Below are positions 1 to 5,745 of a stretch of DNA of 7,690 nucleotides, in pieces (position 1 is the first letter of the stretch; each line of letters begins with the position of its first letter). The DNA is taken from contig CALVVP010000055.1 of assembly GCA_944363895.1 (NCBI GenBank), positions 1 through 7,690 on the forward strand, written 5' to 3'. This DNA is from an uncultured Bacilli bacterium. Lineage in GTDB: Bacteria; Bacillota_I; Bacilli_A; RF39; UBA660. Made by a program: the position numbers and the translations under genes. The notes beneath the pieces are model-generated. The model was given only the letters and a program-made list of their open reading frames with translations. It was not told the DNA's origin and did no database searches.

Positions 1-279
1 AAACTGATTTTGAAATATCTAAGCTTAATTCGGTAGAATTTGAAATATAATTCTAGTTGTGGTTTCACTAAGTTATTTTGTGAATTAAATTGAATATAAA
101 GTTTCAAGCCATAGTGTTTCATTTTGATATTTTTAAATATTAATTTATTTTTATTTTATTAATTATTATTTAAATTTGGATTTTAGTATTATTTAAAAAT
201 TATTTTTAATAGTTTAACATATGGAAAAAATTAAAAATTTTATAGAATATTATAGGATATAGTTGTCAAAATGGGACAC
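1..279. other. AT-rich intergenic stretch with no convincing gene
   Basis: This stretch is almost entirely A and T, especially from about 120 to 260, and no frame on either strand stays open for a credible gene. Frame 3 is open from base 3 to a TAA at 48-50 and would end a protein with TDFEISKLNSVEFEI. This could be the tail of an upstream gene, but 15 codons are too few to claim it. A 13-codon ORF (221-262, peptide MEKIKNFIEYYRI) has no ribosome binding site and is most simply chance. Short direct repeats (TTGAAATAT at 10-18 and 40-48) and a small inverted repeat (AATTC 27-31 / GAATT 36-40) are within what chance gives in such sequence. Confidence 0.6.
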
Positions 280-330
280 AACTACTTATCTTGTGATTGT
301 TGTTAACTTTTACAAATAAGTAGTTTTTTT
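280..330 (+). terminator. Rho-independent terminator, possibly part of an attenuator
   Basis: AACTACTTAT at 280-289 pairs perfectly with ATAAGTAGTT at 316-325. After a bulged C290 the stem continues with TTGT (291-294) against ACAA (312-315), leaving a 17-base loop. The 3' arm runs straight into a T tract ending at 330. It probably ends transcription from upstream and insulates the gene at 386. Its 5' arm overlaps a second possible hairpin, TAGTTGT (260-266) with ACAACTA (278-284), so the two cannot form together. That allows an attenuator reading, but nothing in the sequence names a ligand or regulator. Confidence 0.65.
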
Positions 331-344
331 GTGGTTGCTAGATG

Positions 345-353
345 TGTTAAAAT
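345..353 (+). promoter_or_regulatory. Candidate extended -10 promoter for the DUF4186 gene
   Basis: TGTTAAAAT fits an extended -10 (TG, one base, then TAAAAT at 348-353). It lies just after the terminator T tract and would start transcription near 360, giving a leader of about 26 bases with AAGGAG at 374-379. A -35 at the right distance would fall in the T run and is poor, so this rests on the extended -10 alone. TATTAT at 353-358 is an alternative -10. Confidence 0.4.
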
Positions 354-385
354 ATTATTAGTGATACTTATAAAAGGAGTAAAAT

Positions 386-748
386 ATGTTAGATGTGAAT
401 ACGATGCTAAATAAATTACAAAAATCAAAGTTTAGAAATAGTTTCAAATTAAAAGAAAAAGAAAAATTATATATAAAAGAAAAAGGATTAGAAAAAATAA
501 AAGAACATGCTTATGATTTTATCAAAAAAAGATTAGCGCCTTCTTTTATTATCAATGACGGTAAACAAACACCAATGAAGGGACATCCAGTTTTTATTGC
601 CCAACATGCAACAGCTACTTGCTGTCGCAATTGTCTATACAAATGGCATAAAATACCTAAAAATAAACAATTAAATAATCAAGAAATAGATTATATCGTT
701 AGCATAATTATGGAATGGATAAAACAAAATGATTGCAACATTTTATAG
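386..748 (+). CDS. DUF4186 family protein of unknown function
   Basis: This 120-residue soluble protein matches what I know of the DUF4186 family over nearly its full length: FR..F.L near residues 16-22, a HAYDFIKKRLAPS segment at 41-53, and the core NDGKQTPMKGHPVF (57-70) followed by IAQHATATCCRNCLYKWH (71-88). No biochemical function is known to me for this family. H74, C79, C80, C83 and H88 are close together and could bind a metal or serve a redox role; this is inference. The N-terminal 40 residues are Lys-rich and probably helical. The start is well supported: AAGGAG at 374-379 lies 6 bases before the ATG. The stop is TAG. The next gene begins 29 bases later, so the two may be co-transcribed, although the second also has a promoter-like sequence of its own. 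There is no signal peptide or membrane segment. Confidence 0.88.
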   Translation: MLDVNTMLNKLQKSKFRNSFKLKEKEKLYIKEKGLEKIKEHAYDFIKKRLAPSFIINDGKQTPMKGHPVFIAQHATATCCRNCLYKWHKIPKNKQLNNQEIDYIVSIIMEWIKQNDCNIL

Positions 749-761
749 GATATTATATAAT
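733..761 (+). promoter_or_regulatory. Candidate sigma-A promoter for the membrane protein gene
   Basis: TTGCAA (733-738) and TATAAT (756-761) are separated by 17 bases, a near-consensus promoter. It begins inside the last codons of the DUF4186 gene. Initiation near 768 would put the transcript start right at the Shine-Dalgarno sequence, giving a leader of about 10 bases. A/T-rich sequence makes chance -10 matches common, so the correctly spaced -35 is the main support. Confidence 0.45.
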
Positions 762-767
762 AAATAT

Positions 768-774
768 GAGGTGG
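768..774 (+). promoter_or_regulatory. Ribosome binding site that fixes the start at 778
   Basis: GAGGTGG lies just ahead of the ATG at 778. The same frame is open further upstream to a TTG at 733 and has an ATG at 766. The TTG would overlap the previous gene, and neither has a comparable site at good spacing, so 778 is the preferred start. Confidence 0.7.
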
Positions 775-777
775 ATT

Positions 778-1569
778 ATGAATAAAAAAGTCAAAGAATT
801 AATTAAGGATAGCGATAAAAAAACATTAACTGTTTATTTTGTTTTAAGATTTTTAGTCATCGTCGTTATGATTATTCAAATTTTTCACCAAAATTGGCAA
901 GATGTTTTTCTTTGCTTTTTAACATTAGTTTTATTTATAATTCCCTTTATTATCGACCATAAATTTAAAATCGATTTACCGACACCTTTAGAAATAATTA
1001 TTTTATTATTTATTTTTTCCGCAGAAATATTAGGAGAAATTCAAAATTTTTATGGTCAAATTTCTTATTGGGATACAATGTTACATACAATTAATGGCTT
1101 TTTATGTGGAGCAATTGGTTTTTCGATGATTGATATTTTAAACCGTAACGAGAAATTACACATTACTTTAACGCCAATTTTTGTCGCTTTTGTCGGTTTT
1201 TGTTTTTCGATGACAATCGGTGTCTTATGGGAGTTTTTTGAATTTAGTGGCGATCAATTATTAAATATGGATATGCAAAAAGATCGAATTGTCGAAACTA
1301 TTTCCACGGTTTATTTAAATCAAGAAGGTAAAAATGTGCCAGTTGTAATCGAAAATATTGACCACACCACCATTTACTATATGGAAAATGATGAAATAAA
1401 AGAAATTACCATCGACGGCTATTTAGATATTGGTATAATCGATACGATGAAAGATTTATTAGTTAATTTTATCGGTGCTGTTTGTTTTTCTTTTATCGGT
1501 TATTGGTATATTAAAAATCGGGATAAATATACATTAGCAGGCAATTTTATCCCTAAATTAAAAAGTTGA
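778..1569 (+). CDS. YjdF/DUF2238-like integral membrane protein
   Basis: The 263-residue product is a multi-pass inner-membrane protein. Hydrophobic segments are visible near residues 17-36, 43-60, 69-86, 103-119, 131-147 and 229-246. Motifs typical of the YjdF/DUF2238-type membrane family, as I recall it, are WDTMLHTINGFLCGAIGF (98-115), GVLWEFFEFSGDQ (138-150) with MQ at 156-157, and DIGIIDTMKDLLVNFIGA (217-234). The repeated acidic, His and Trp residues at membrane edges suggest a conserved polar site, but the family's function is not known to me. A polar segment of about 50 residues (165-215) between the last two motifs would be outside the bilayer. The start at 778 is chosen over TTG 733 because of its ribosome binding site and lack of overlap. 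The stop TGA is embedded in the -35 of the next gene's promoter, and no terminator follows. Confidence 0.75.
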   Translation: MNKKVKELIKDSDKKTLTVYFVLRFLVIVVMIIQIFHQNWQDVFLCFLTLVLFIIPFIIDHKFKIDLPTPLEIIILLFIFSAEILGEIQNFYGQISYWDTMLHTINGFLCGAIGFSMIDILNRNEKLHITLTPIFVAFVGFCFSMTIGVLWEFFEFSGDQLLNMDMQKDRIVETISTVYLNQEGKNVPVVIENIDHTTIYYMENDEIKEITIDGYLDIGIIDTMKDLLVNFIGAVCFSFIGYWYIKNRDKYTLAGNFIPKLKS

Positions 1570-1593
1570 CTTAATAACTTTATGGTGTATTAT
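1566..1593 (+). promoter_or_regulatory. Candidate promoter for the flavodoxin gene
   Basis: TTGACT (1566-1571) and TATTAT (1588-1593) are separated by 16 bases. The -35 contains the TGA stop of the preceding gene. Initiation near 1600 would again put the transcript start at the Shine-Dalgarno sequence (GAGGTGAG, 1600-1607), leaving about 10 bases before the ATG. TATAAA at 1591-1596 is an alternative -10 with a longer 19-base spacer. Confidence 0.5.
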
Positions 1594-1609
1594 AAAATTG
1601 AGGTGAGAT

Positions 1610-2068
1610 ATGAAAACATTAATTATTTATTATTCTTATACTAAGAATACCGAAAAAATAGCTCAAAAAATAGCTGAGTTAAAAAATTATGATATTTTAA
1701 AATTAGAACCATTAACTGATTATTCGACGGACTATCAACAAGTAGTTGCGGAAGAAGAAGCTAAAATGAATAGTGAAGAAATAGTTGCTTTAAAACCAAT
1801 CAATGTCGATTTAAAGCAATATGATAGAATTATTTTAGGAACTCCAGTTTGGTGGTACACGATGGCACCCGTTGTCAGAAGTTTTCTTCACACCCATAAT
1901 TTAAACGACAAACAAGTAATTGTTTTTATTACCAACGGCGGTTGGCTAGGACATACTGTTAATGATATTAAAAAATATTGTGAAATTGAAAGCTATATTA
2001 ACTTGCCATTTAACGGTGATAAAATCAAAGATGCACAAGCTTTATCAGATTGGATAAATAGTTTATAA
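1610..2068 (+). CDS. Flavodoxin family protein
   Basis: This 152-residue cytoplasmic protein has the flavodoxin-like fold. The N-terminal strand MKTLIIYYSYTKNTEKIA carries the FMN phosphate-binding loop (S9-Y10-T11-K12-N13-T14). GTPVWWYTMAPVV (77-89) is the loop expected to pack against the flavin ring. FITNGGWLGHTVND (106-119) is the second flavin-binding loop. Its length suits a short-chain flavodoxin, and it looks closest to the flavodoxin-like group often annotated as Flavodoxin_4 rather than to NAD(P)H quinone reductases; this placement is from memory. It probably binds FMN and carries electrons, but its redox partner is not apparent from the neighbours. AGGTGAG precedes the ATG. The gene has its own promoter-like sequence and is closed by a terminator 2 bases after the stop, so it is probably a single-gene unit, perhaps with read-through from the membrane protein gene. 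Confidence 0.9.
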   Translation: MKTLIIYYSYTKNTEKIAQKIAELKNYDILKLEPLTDYSTDYQQVVAEEEAKMNSEEIVALKPINVDLKQYDRIILGTPVWWYTMAPVVRSFLHTHNLNDKQVIVFITNGGWLGHTVNDIKKYCEIESYINLPFNGDKIKDAQALSDWINSL

Positions 2069-2070
2069 GT

Positions 2071-2096
2071 AAAATGCGTTTTATTCGCGTTTTTTT
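2071..2096 (+). terminator. Rho-independent terminator after the flavodoxin gene
   Basis: AAAATGCG (2071-2078) pairs with CGCGTTTT (2086-2093), with one T-G wobble and a 7-base loop. The T run extends from 2090 to 2096. It begins 2 bases after the flavodoxin stop and abuts the next promoter's extended -10. Confidence 0.75.
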
Positions 2097-2097
2097 A

Positions 2098-2111
2098 TGA
2101 TATAATATAAT
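2098..2111 (+). promoter_or_regulatory. Extended -10 promoter for the dgkA-phosphohexomutase pair
   Basis: TGATATAAT (2098-2106) is a perfect extended -10, and a second TATAAT overlaps it at 2106-2111. The place where a -35 should be is filled by the terminator hairpin and its T tract, so recognition would depend on the extended -10. The implied leader is about 10 to 16 bases, with AGGTGAG at 2120-2126. Confidence 0.55.
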
Positions 2112-2128
2112 ATATAAGTAGGTGAGTT

Positions 2129-2524
2129 ATGTTTAAAAAAAAGTTTAAAAAATCCAAACCATCTTTGTTAAAAAGTTTTTATTATGCTTTCCAAGGAATT
2201 AAAGTAAATATTTTAACCGAAAGGAATTTAGCCATTCATTTTTGTGTAATGTTATTAGTTATTGTCTTTGGTTTTATTTTTAAGATTAGTGTGACAGAAT
2301 GGTTAATATGTATTTTGTTGTTCGGTTTTGTTATCACTTTAGAACTTATGAATACAGCAATTGAAACGGTTATCGATATTTGTATGCCCGAAATTAATCC
2401 TAAAGCTAAATTAGCTAAAGATACATCGGCAGGTGCCGTATTAGTGGTGGCAATCATAGCAGTTATTATTGGAATAATAATTTTTGGCCCTAAAATACTA
2501 GATTTAATAGGAGGTAATTTATGA
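2129..2524 (+). CDS. dgkA: DgkA-type undecaprenol/diacylglycerol kinase
   Basis: This 131-residue integral membrane kinase belongs to the prokaryotic DAGK family. ERNLAIHF (31-38) is the conserved entry to the first membrane helix. ELMNTAIETVID (72-83) and KAKLAKDTSAGAVLV (92-106) form the family active-site and nucleotide-binding motifs, with E72, N75, E79, D83, K97 and D98 in the expected places. Three membrane helices are visible, near 35-51, 54-71 and 101-121. A Lys-rich N-terminus (residues 3-10) should face the cytoplasm. In Gram-positive bacteria this family is known to act mainly as undecaprenol kinase, making undecaprenyl phosphate for cell-wall and glycan synthesis; that specificity is inferred here from lineage, not from residues. 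Its TGA stop overlaps the next gene's ATG (ATGA), so the two are probably translationally coupled. Confidence 0.92.
   Translation: MFKKKFKKSKPSLLKSFYYAFQGIKVNILTERNLAIHFCVMLLVIVFGFIFKISVTEWLICILLFGFVITLELMNTAIETVIDICMPEINPKAKLAKDTSAGAVLVVAIIAVIIGIIIFGPKILDLIGGNL
2509..2514 (+). promoter_or_regulatory. Ribosome binding site inside dgkA for the overlapping gene
   Basis: A full-consensus AGGAGG lies inside the last codons of dgkA, 6 bases ahead of the overlapping ATG at 2521. It supports that start and independent initiation as well as coupling. Confidence 0.85.
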
Positions 2525-3873
2525 TTAATCAAACAATTTTTCGCGCTTATGATATTAGAGGTATTTATGGAGAACAAATAACGGATGAAACAGCTTATAT
2601 TTTAGGTAAAAGCTTTGGTAGCTATGTTAAATTAAGAGGTAAAAGAGAAGTTTTAGTAGGTTATGATAATCGTTTATCTTCCCCTATTTTAGCTGATAAT
2701 TTAATCAAAGGTATATTAGAAAGTGGTGTCAATGTCACTAATTTAGGATTAGTTACGACACCGATGTATTATTTTGCTCGCCAACATTTAAATAAATGGG
2801 CAGCTGTTATGATTACTGCTTCGCATAATCCAAGCAATCACAATGGCTTTAAAATTTCTTTCGATGAAAACGGTAATGCCGCTGGAAGTGAGATAATAGC
2901 TTTTAGAGATTTCACTAATAAAAATTTCTTTACCAATGGTAATAGTCAGTTAACAACCTATGATATTAAAGATGAATACATTGATTTAATTGTCAACAAT
3001 TTAAAAATAAATAAAAATATTAAAGCTGTTTTCGATTGTGGTAATGGTACCGTATCGATTATTATTAAAGAAATATTAGATAAATTAAATATTACTTATG
3101 ATTTATTATATTGTGATAGTGACCCCACTTTCCCTCATCACCACCCCGACCCTTCGGTTAGTGAGAATTTAGTCGATATTCAAAAAAGGGTTGTTGAATT
3201 AGGCTATGATATAGGTATCGCTCTTGATGCTGATGGTGACCGGGTTAGGGTAATTGATGAAAAAGGAAATATTATTAATTCCGATATTTTTATGATTATT
3301 ATGTATCGTTATTTAAATAACAATTTAAAAGTTCGTAAAGCTTTATATGATGTTAAATGTTCTAAAGCTTTAGTTGATGAATTAGATAAACTAGGTTTAG
3401 AACAAATTATGTATCGAACTGGTAATTCTTATATGTATCGTAAAATGCATAAAGAAAATTTAGATTTTGCTGGCGAATATTCGGGACATATGTGGTTCGG
3501 TGATAGATTCTATGGTTTTGATGATGGATTATATGCCGGCCTTAGAATGATTGAAGTCTTATCTAACACTAATAAAAAAATGTCCGAATTATATAATGAC
3601 ATCAATAAATATTATGCCACTGATGAATTGAAAATCAATACCACTGAAGAAAATAAATATAAAATCGTTGAAGAAGTAAAAAAATATGCCATTAGTAAAA
3701 ACTATCAATATAACGATATCGATGGTATTAGAGTTGAATTTAATGATGGTTGGGCTTTAATTAGACATTCCAACACAGGTCCAATTATAAGTGCACGATT
3801 TGAAGCTAATACTAATGAAAGATTAAAAGAAATAACTGATGAATTTATGAGTATCATCAATAAAATGCTTTAA
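2521..3873 (+). CDS. Phosphomannomutase/phosphoglucomutase (alpha-D-phosphohexomutase)
   Basis: This 450-residue cytoplasmic enzyme interconverts hexose 6-phosphates and 1-phosphates. All four family loops are present: the phosphoserine loop TASHNPSNHNGFK (99-111, catalytic S101), the Mg-binding loop DADGDR (236-241), the sugar-binding loop GEYSGHM (318-324), and the phosphate-binding loop RHSNTGP (415-421). Length and the GEYSGHMWF motif fit the bacterial PMM/PGM (AlgC/ManB-like) branch better than GlmM, but mannose versus glucose preference cannot be read from the sequence. The N-terminus IFRAYDIRGIYG is typical, confirming the start. The overlap with dgkA and the terminator directly after it indicate a two-gene operon. 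Its product would feed nucleotide-sugar synthesis for envelope glycans or glycolipids, which fits the neighbouring lipid-carrier kinase; that link is inference. Confidence 0.92.
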   Translation: MINQTIFRAYDIRGIYGEQITDETAYILGKSFGSYVKLRGKREVLVGYDNRLSSPILADNLIKGILESGVNVTNLGLVTTPMYYFARQHLNKWAAVMITASHNPSNHNGFKISFDENGNAAGSEIIAFRDFTNKNFFTNGNSQLTTYDIKDEYIDLIVNNLKINKNIKAVFDCGNGTVSIIIKEILDKLNITYDLLYCDSDPTFPHHHPDPSVSENLVDIQKRVVELGYDIGIALDADGDRVRVIDEKGNIINSDIFMIIMYRYLNNNLKVRKALYDVKCSKALVDELDKLGLEQIMYRTGNSYMYRKMHKENLDFAGEYSGHMWFGDRFYGFDDGLYAGLRMIEVLSNTNKKMSELYNDINKYYATDELKINTTEENKYKIVEEVKKYAISKNYQYNDIDGIRVEFNDGWALIRHSNTGPIISARFEANTNERLKEITDEFMSIINKML

Positions 3874-3897
3874 CTTATTCATTTTGAATAAGTTTTT
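3872..3897 (+). terminator. Rho-independent terminator after the phosphohexomutase gene
   Basis: AACTTATTCA (3872-3881) pairs perfectly with TGAATAAGTT (3885-3894) around a 3-base loop, and the T run extends to 3897. The 5' arm begins within the TAA stop codon. Confidence 0.8.
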
Positions 3898-3899
3898 AA

Positions 3900-3928
3900 T
3901 TGAATAAAATTACATAATATAGTATAAT
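3900..3928 (+). promoter_or_regulatory. Strong sigma-A promoter for prfA-prmC
   Basis: TTGAAT (3900-3905) and a perfect TATAAT (3923-3928) are separated by exactly 17 bases, the best promoter in the window. It sits 3 bases after the preceding terminator. Initiation near 3935 gives a leader of about 35 bases before the ATG at 3970. Confidence 0.75.
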
Positions 3929-3969
3929 CATATAAGAAAAAAGGGAATATAATAGAAAAAGGTGAAATT

Positions 3970-5025
3970 ATGATTGAAAGATTAAAAACAATCGAGGAAA
4001 GATATAATCAAATTAATAATGCATTAATGAATCCGGAAATTGTTTCGGATATTAAGAAAACAACCGAATTATCCAAAGAACAAGCTAGTTTACAAGAAGC
4101 TTATGATGCCTATCAAGAATATAAAAAATTAGAATCTGATATTGAAGCAGCTAAAGAATTAGTTAAAGACCCTGAATTAGGAGAATTTGCTAAAGAAGAA
4201 TTAGAAACTAATCAATTAAAGCTAGAACAACTAACTAAAGATATTGAGATTTTATTATTACCTAAAGATCCTAATGATGGTAAAGATGTTATTGTCGAAA
4301 TAAGAGGAGCGGCTGGCGGTGATGAAGGAAATATCTTTGCTGGCGATTTATTTGATATGTATAAAAAATTAGCTGAAAAAGAAGGTTGGAAAATTGAAAT
4401 TGTCGAAGAAGAAAAATCTGAAGCGGGGGGTTATTCTTTAATTAGCTTTATTGTAAGAGGGGAAAATGTCTATTCTAAATTAAAATATGAATCAGGTGCC
4501 CATCGGGTTCAAAGAGTACCAGCAACTGAAACTCAAGGTCGTGTTCATACTTCGACCGCGACTGTCTTAGTTATGCCTGAAGCCGAAGAATTAGATTGTG
4601 ATTTAGATATGAACAATGTTAGAATCGATATTACCAGAAGTAGTGGCTGTGGTGGTCAAGGCGTTAATACCACTGATTCAGCAGTTAGACTTACCCATAT
4701 TCCAACAGGTATTGTTGTTTATTCCCAAACCGAAAGAAGCCAAATTAAAAATAAAGAAAAAGCCATTAAAATATTACAAGCCCGTCTTTATGATTTAAAA
4801 ATGCAAGAACGAGAAAAAGAATTAGGTGAAGAAAGAAGAAGTAAAATTGGCACAGGTGATCGTTCTGAAAAAATAAGAACTTATAATTATCCTCAAAATC
4901 GCGTAACTGACCACCGCATAGGTTTTACTTTAAATACTTTAGATCGCGTTATGCAAGGCGATATTGATAAAGTAATCGATGCTTTAATTACCGAAGATCA
5001 AAATAGAAAATTAAGAGGCGAATAA
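3970..5025 (+). CDS. prfA: Peptide chain release factor 1
   Basis: The 351-residue product ends translation at UAA and UAG codons on the ribosome. The GGQ motif (228-230, in SSGCGGQGVNTTDSAVR) enters the peptidyl-transferase centre and releases the peptide. The tripeptide PAT (184-186, in QRVPATETQGR) is the RF1-type stop-codon reader, which separates it from RF2 (SPF). The N-terminal 95 residues are helical and charged, as in domain 1. GAAGGDEGNIFAGDLF (113-128) and the C-terminal GTGDRSEKIRTYNYPQNRV segment are standard for the family. The Gly after GGQ and the Cys before it are minor departures from the GAGGQHVN form seen in many bacteria. AAGGTGA (3959-3965) precedes the ATG. The gene is followed after 1 base by prmC, whose product modifies the GGQ glutamine. 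TGA stops in nearby genes imply that an RF2 is encoded elsewhere. Confidence 0.97.
   Translation: MIERLKTIEERYNQINNALMNPEIVSDIKKTTELSKEQASLQEAYDAYQEYKKLESDIEAAKELVKDPELGEFAKEELETNQLKLEQLTKDIEILLLPKDPNDGKDVIVEIRGAAGGDEGNIFAGDLFDMYKKLAEKEGWKIEIVEEEKSEAGGYSLISFIVRGENVYSKLKYESGAHRVQRVPATETQGRVHTSTATVLVMPEAEELDCDLDMNNVRIDITRSSGCGGQGVNTTDSAVRLTHIPTGIVVYSQTERSQIKNKEKAIKILQARLYDLKMQEREKELGEERRSKIGTGDRSEKIRTYNYPQNRVTDHRIGFTLNTLDRVMQGDIDKVIDALITEDQNRKLRGE
5013..5018 (+). promoter_or_regulatory. Ribosome binding site that fixes the TTG start of prmC
   Basis: AAGAGG, inside the end of prfA, is 8 bases ahead of TTG at 5027. The prmC frame has an in-frame TAA at 5012-5014 and no other start codon between, so TTG 5027 is the first possible start. 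Confidence 0.8.
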
Positions 5026-5026
5026 T

Positions 5027-5731
5027 TTGACCGAACTTGAATATTTAAAAAAATATTTACCTAGTGAGAAACTAGAAGAAGGATTACATCAATATAACTT
5101 AGGAATTCCTGTGCAATATATTGTCGGTAATGTCGATTTTTATGGCAATCTTATCGAAGTTAATGAAAATGTTTTAATTCCTAGATTTGAAACCGAAGAA
5201 CTAGTTGACCGCGTTATTAAAAGATTGAAAGATAAAATTAAACTTGATATTGTTGATTTAGGTACTGGTAGTGGTTGTATAAGTATTGCTTTAGCCAAAA
5301 ATTTAGATTGTAATATTGATGCTGTGGATATTTCAGCTAGTGCCTTAGAAGTTGCCAAGAAAAATGCTTTTAATAATCAAGTTAATATTAATTTTTATTT
5401 AGGTGATATGTTAAAACCATTAAATAAAAAATATGATTTAATAATAAGTAATCCCCCTTATATTGCTTATGATGAAGAAATAATGAATATTGTTAAATAT
5501 AATGAACCTAGTATTGCTTTATATGCTGATAATAACGGTTTATATTATTATGAACAAATATTAGCTAATTGTATGAAATATCTTAAAAAAAATAGTTTAA
5601 TTGCTTTTGAAATAGGTTATAAACAAGCTGATGCAATAAAAAAAATAGCTTATAAATATTTAGATTGTGATGTGGAAATAGAACAAGATTTACAAGGAAA
5701 AGATAGATATATTTTTATAAACATTAAATAA
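5027..5731 (+). CDS. prmC: Peptide chain release factor N5-glutamine methyltransferase, short form
   Basis: This SAM-dependent enzyme methylates the glutamine of the GGQ motif in release factors. The SAM-binding motif I is DLGTGSGC (77-84), the acidic residue of motif II is D101 in AVDIS, and the catalytic NPPY is at 142-145 (IISNPPYIAY). The linker GIPVQYIVGNVDFYG (26-40) and LIPRFETEELV (50-60) are typical of PrmC and distinguish it from other N6 adenine or glutamine methyltransferases. At 234 residues it is clearly shorter than the usual 270-290. Only about 25 residues precede QYIVG, where most family members have a helical domain of about 80 residues that contacts the release factor. An in-frame stop at 5012-5014 rules out a longer N-terminus. 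It uses a TTG start, 1 base after prfA. The catalytic core looks intact, so it is probably active. Confidence 0.93.
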   Translation: MTELEYLKKYLPSEKLEEGLHQYNLGIPVQYIVGNVDFYGNLIEVNENVLIPRFETEELVDRVIKRLKDKIKLDIVDLGTGSGCISIALAKNLDCNIDAVDISASALEVAKKNAFNNQVNINFYLGDMLKPLNKKYDLIISNPPYIAYDEEIMNIVKYNEPSIALYADNNGLYYYEQILANCMKYLKKNSLIAFEIGYKQADAIKKIAYKYLDCDVEIEQDLQGKDRYIFINIK

Positions 5732-5745
5732 TTGGAGGTATTAAT

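Noticed and set aside
3..50. Possible C-terminal end of an upstream gene
   Set aside because: The frame is open from the edge to TAA at 48-50, but 15 codons without a recognisable motif are too little to annotate.
53..342. Short direct repeats (TTGTGGTT at 57-64 and 329-336, GTTTCA at 101-106 and 117-122) considered as a CRISPR or attachment site
   Set aside because: The repeats are 6-8 bases, irregularly spaced and few, as expected by chance in sequence of this composition.
733..777. TTG-initiated N-terminal extension of the membrane protein
   Set aside because: It would overlap the DUF4186 gene, has no ribosome binding site, and the ATG at 778 has a good one.
2236..2577. 113-codon minus-strand ORF across dgkA and the start of the phosphohexomutase gene
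   Set aside because: It is antisense to clear, motif-confirmed genes, has low-complexity composition and no family features, so it is a shadow.
4425..4430. Run of six G in prfA as a phase-variation tract
   Set aside because: It encodes conserved Gly residues in an essential gene, so switching is implausible; it also shows that such runs occur here without that role.
4616..4798. 60-codon plus-strand ORF within prfA
   Set aside because: It is out of frame inside the region coding for the GGQ domain of RF1, whose own frame is unambiguous.
5140..5358. Minus-strand ORF opposite prmC
   Set aside because: It covers the conserved SAM-binding region of prmC on the other strand and has no ribosome binding site or recognisable features; the similar ORF at 5650-5859 is rejected for the same reason.
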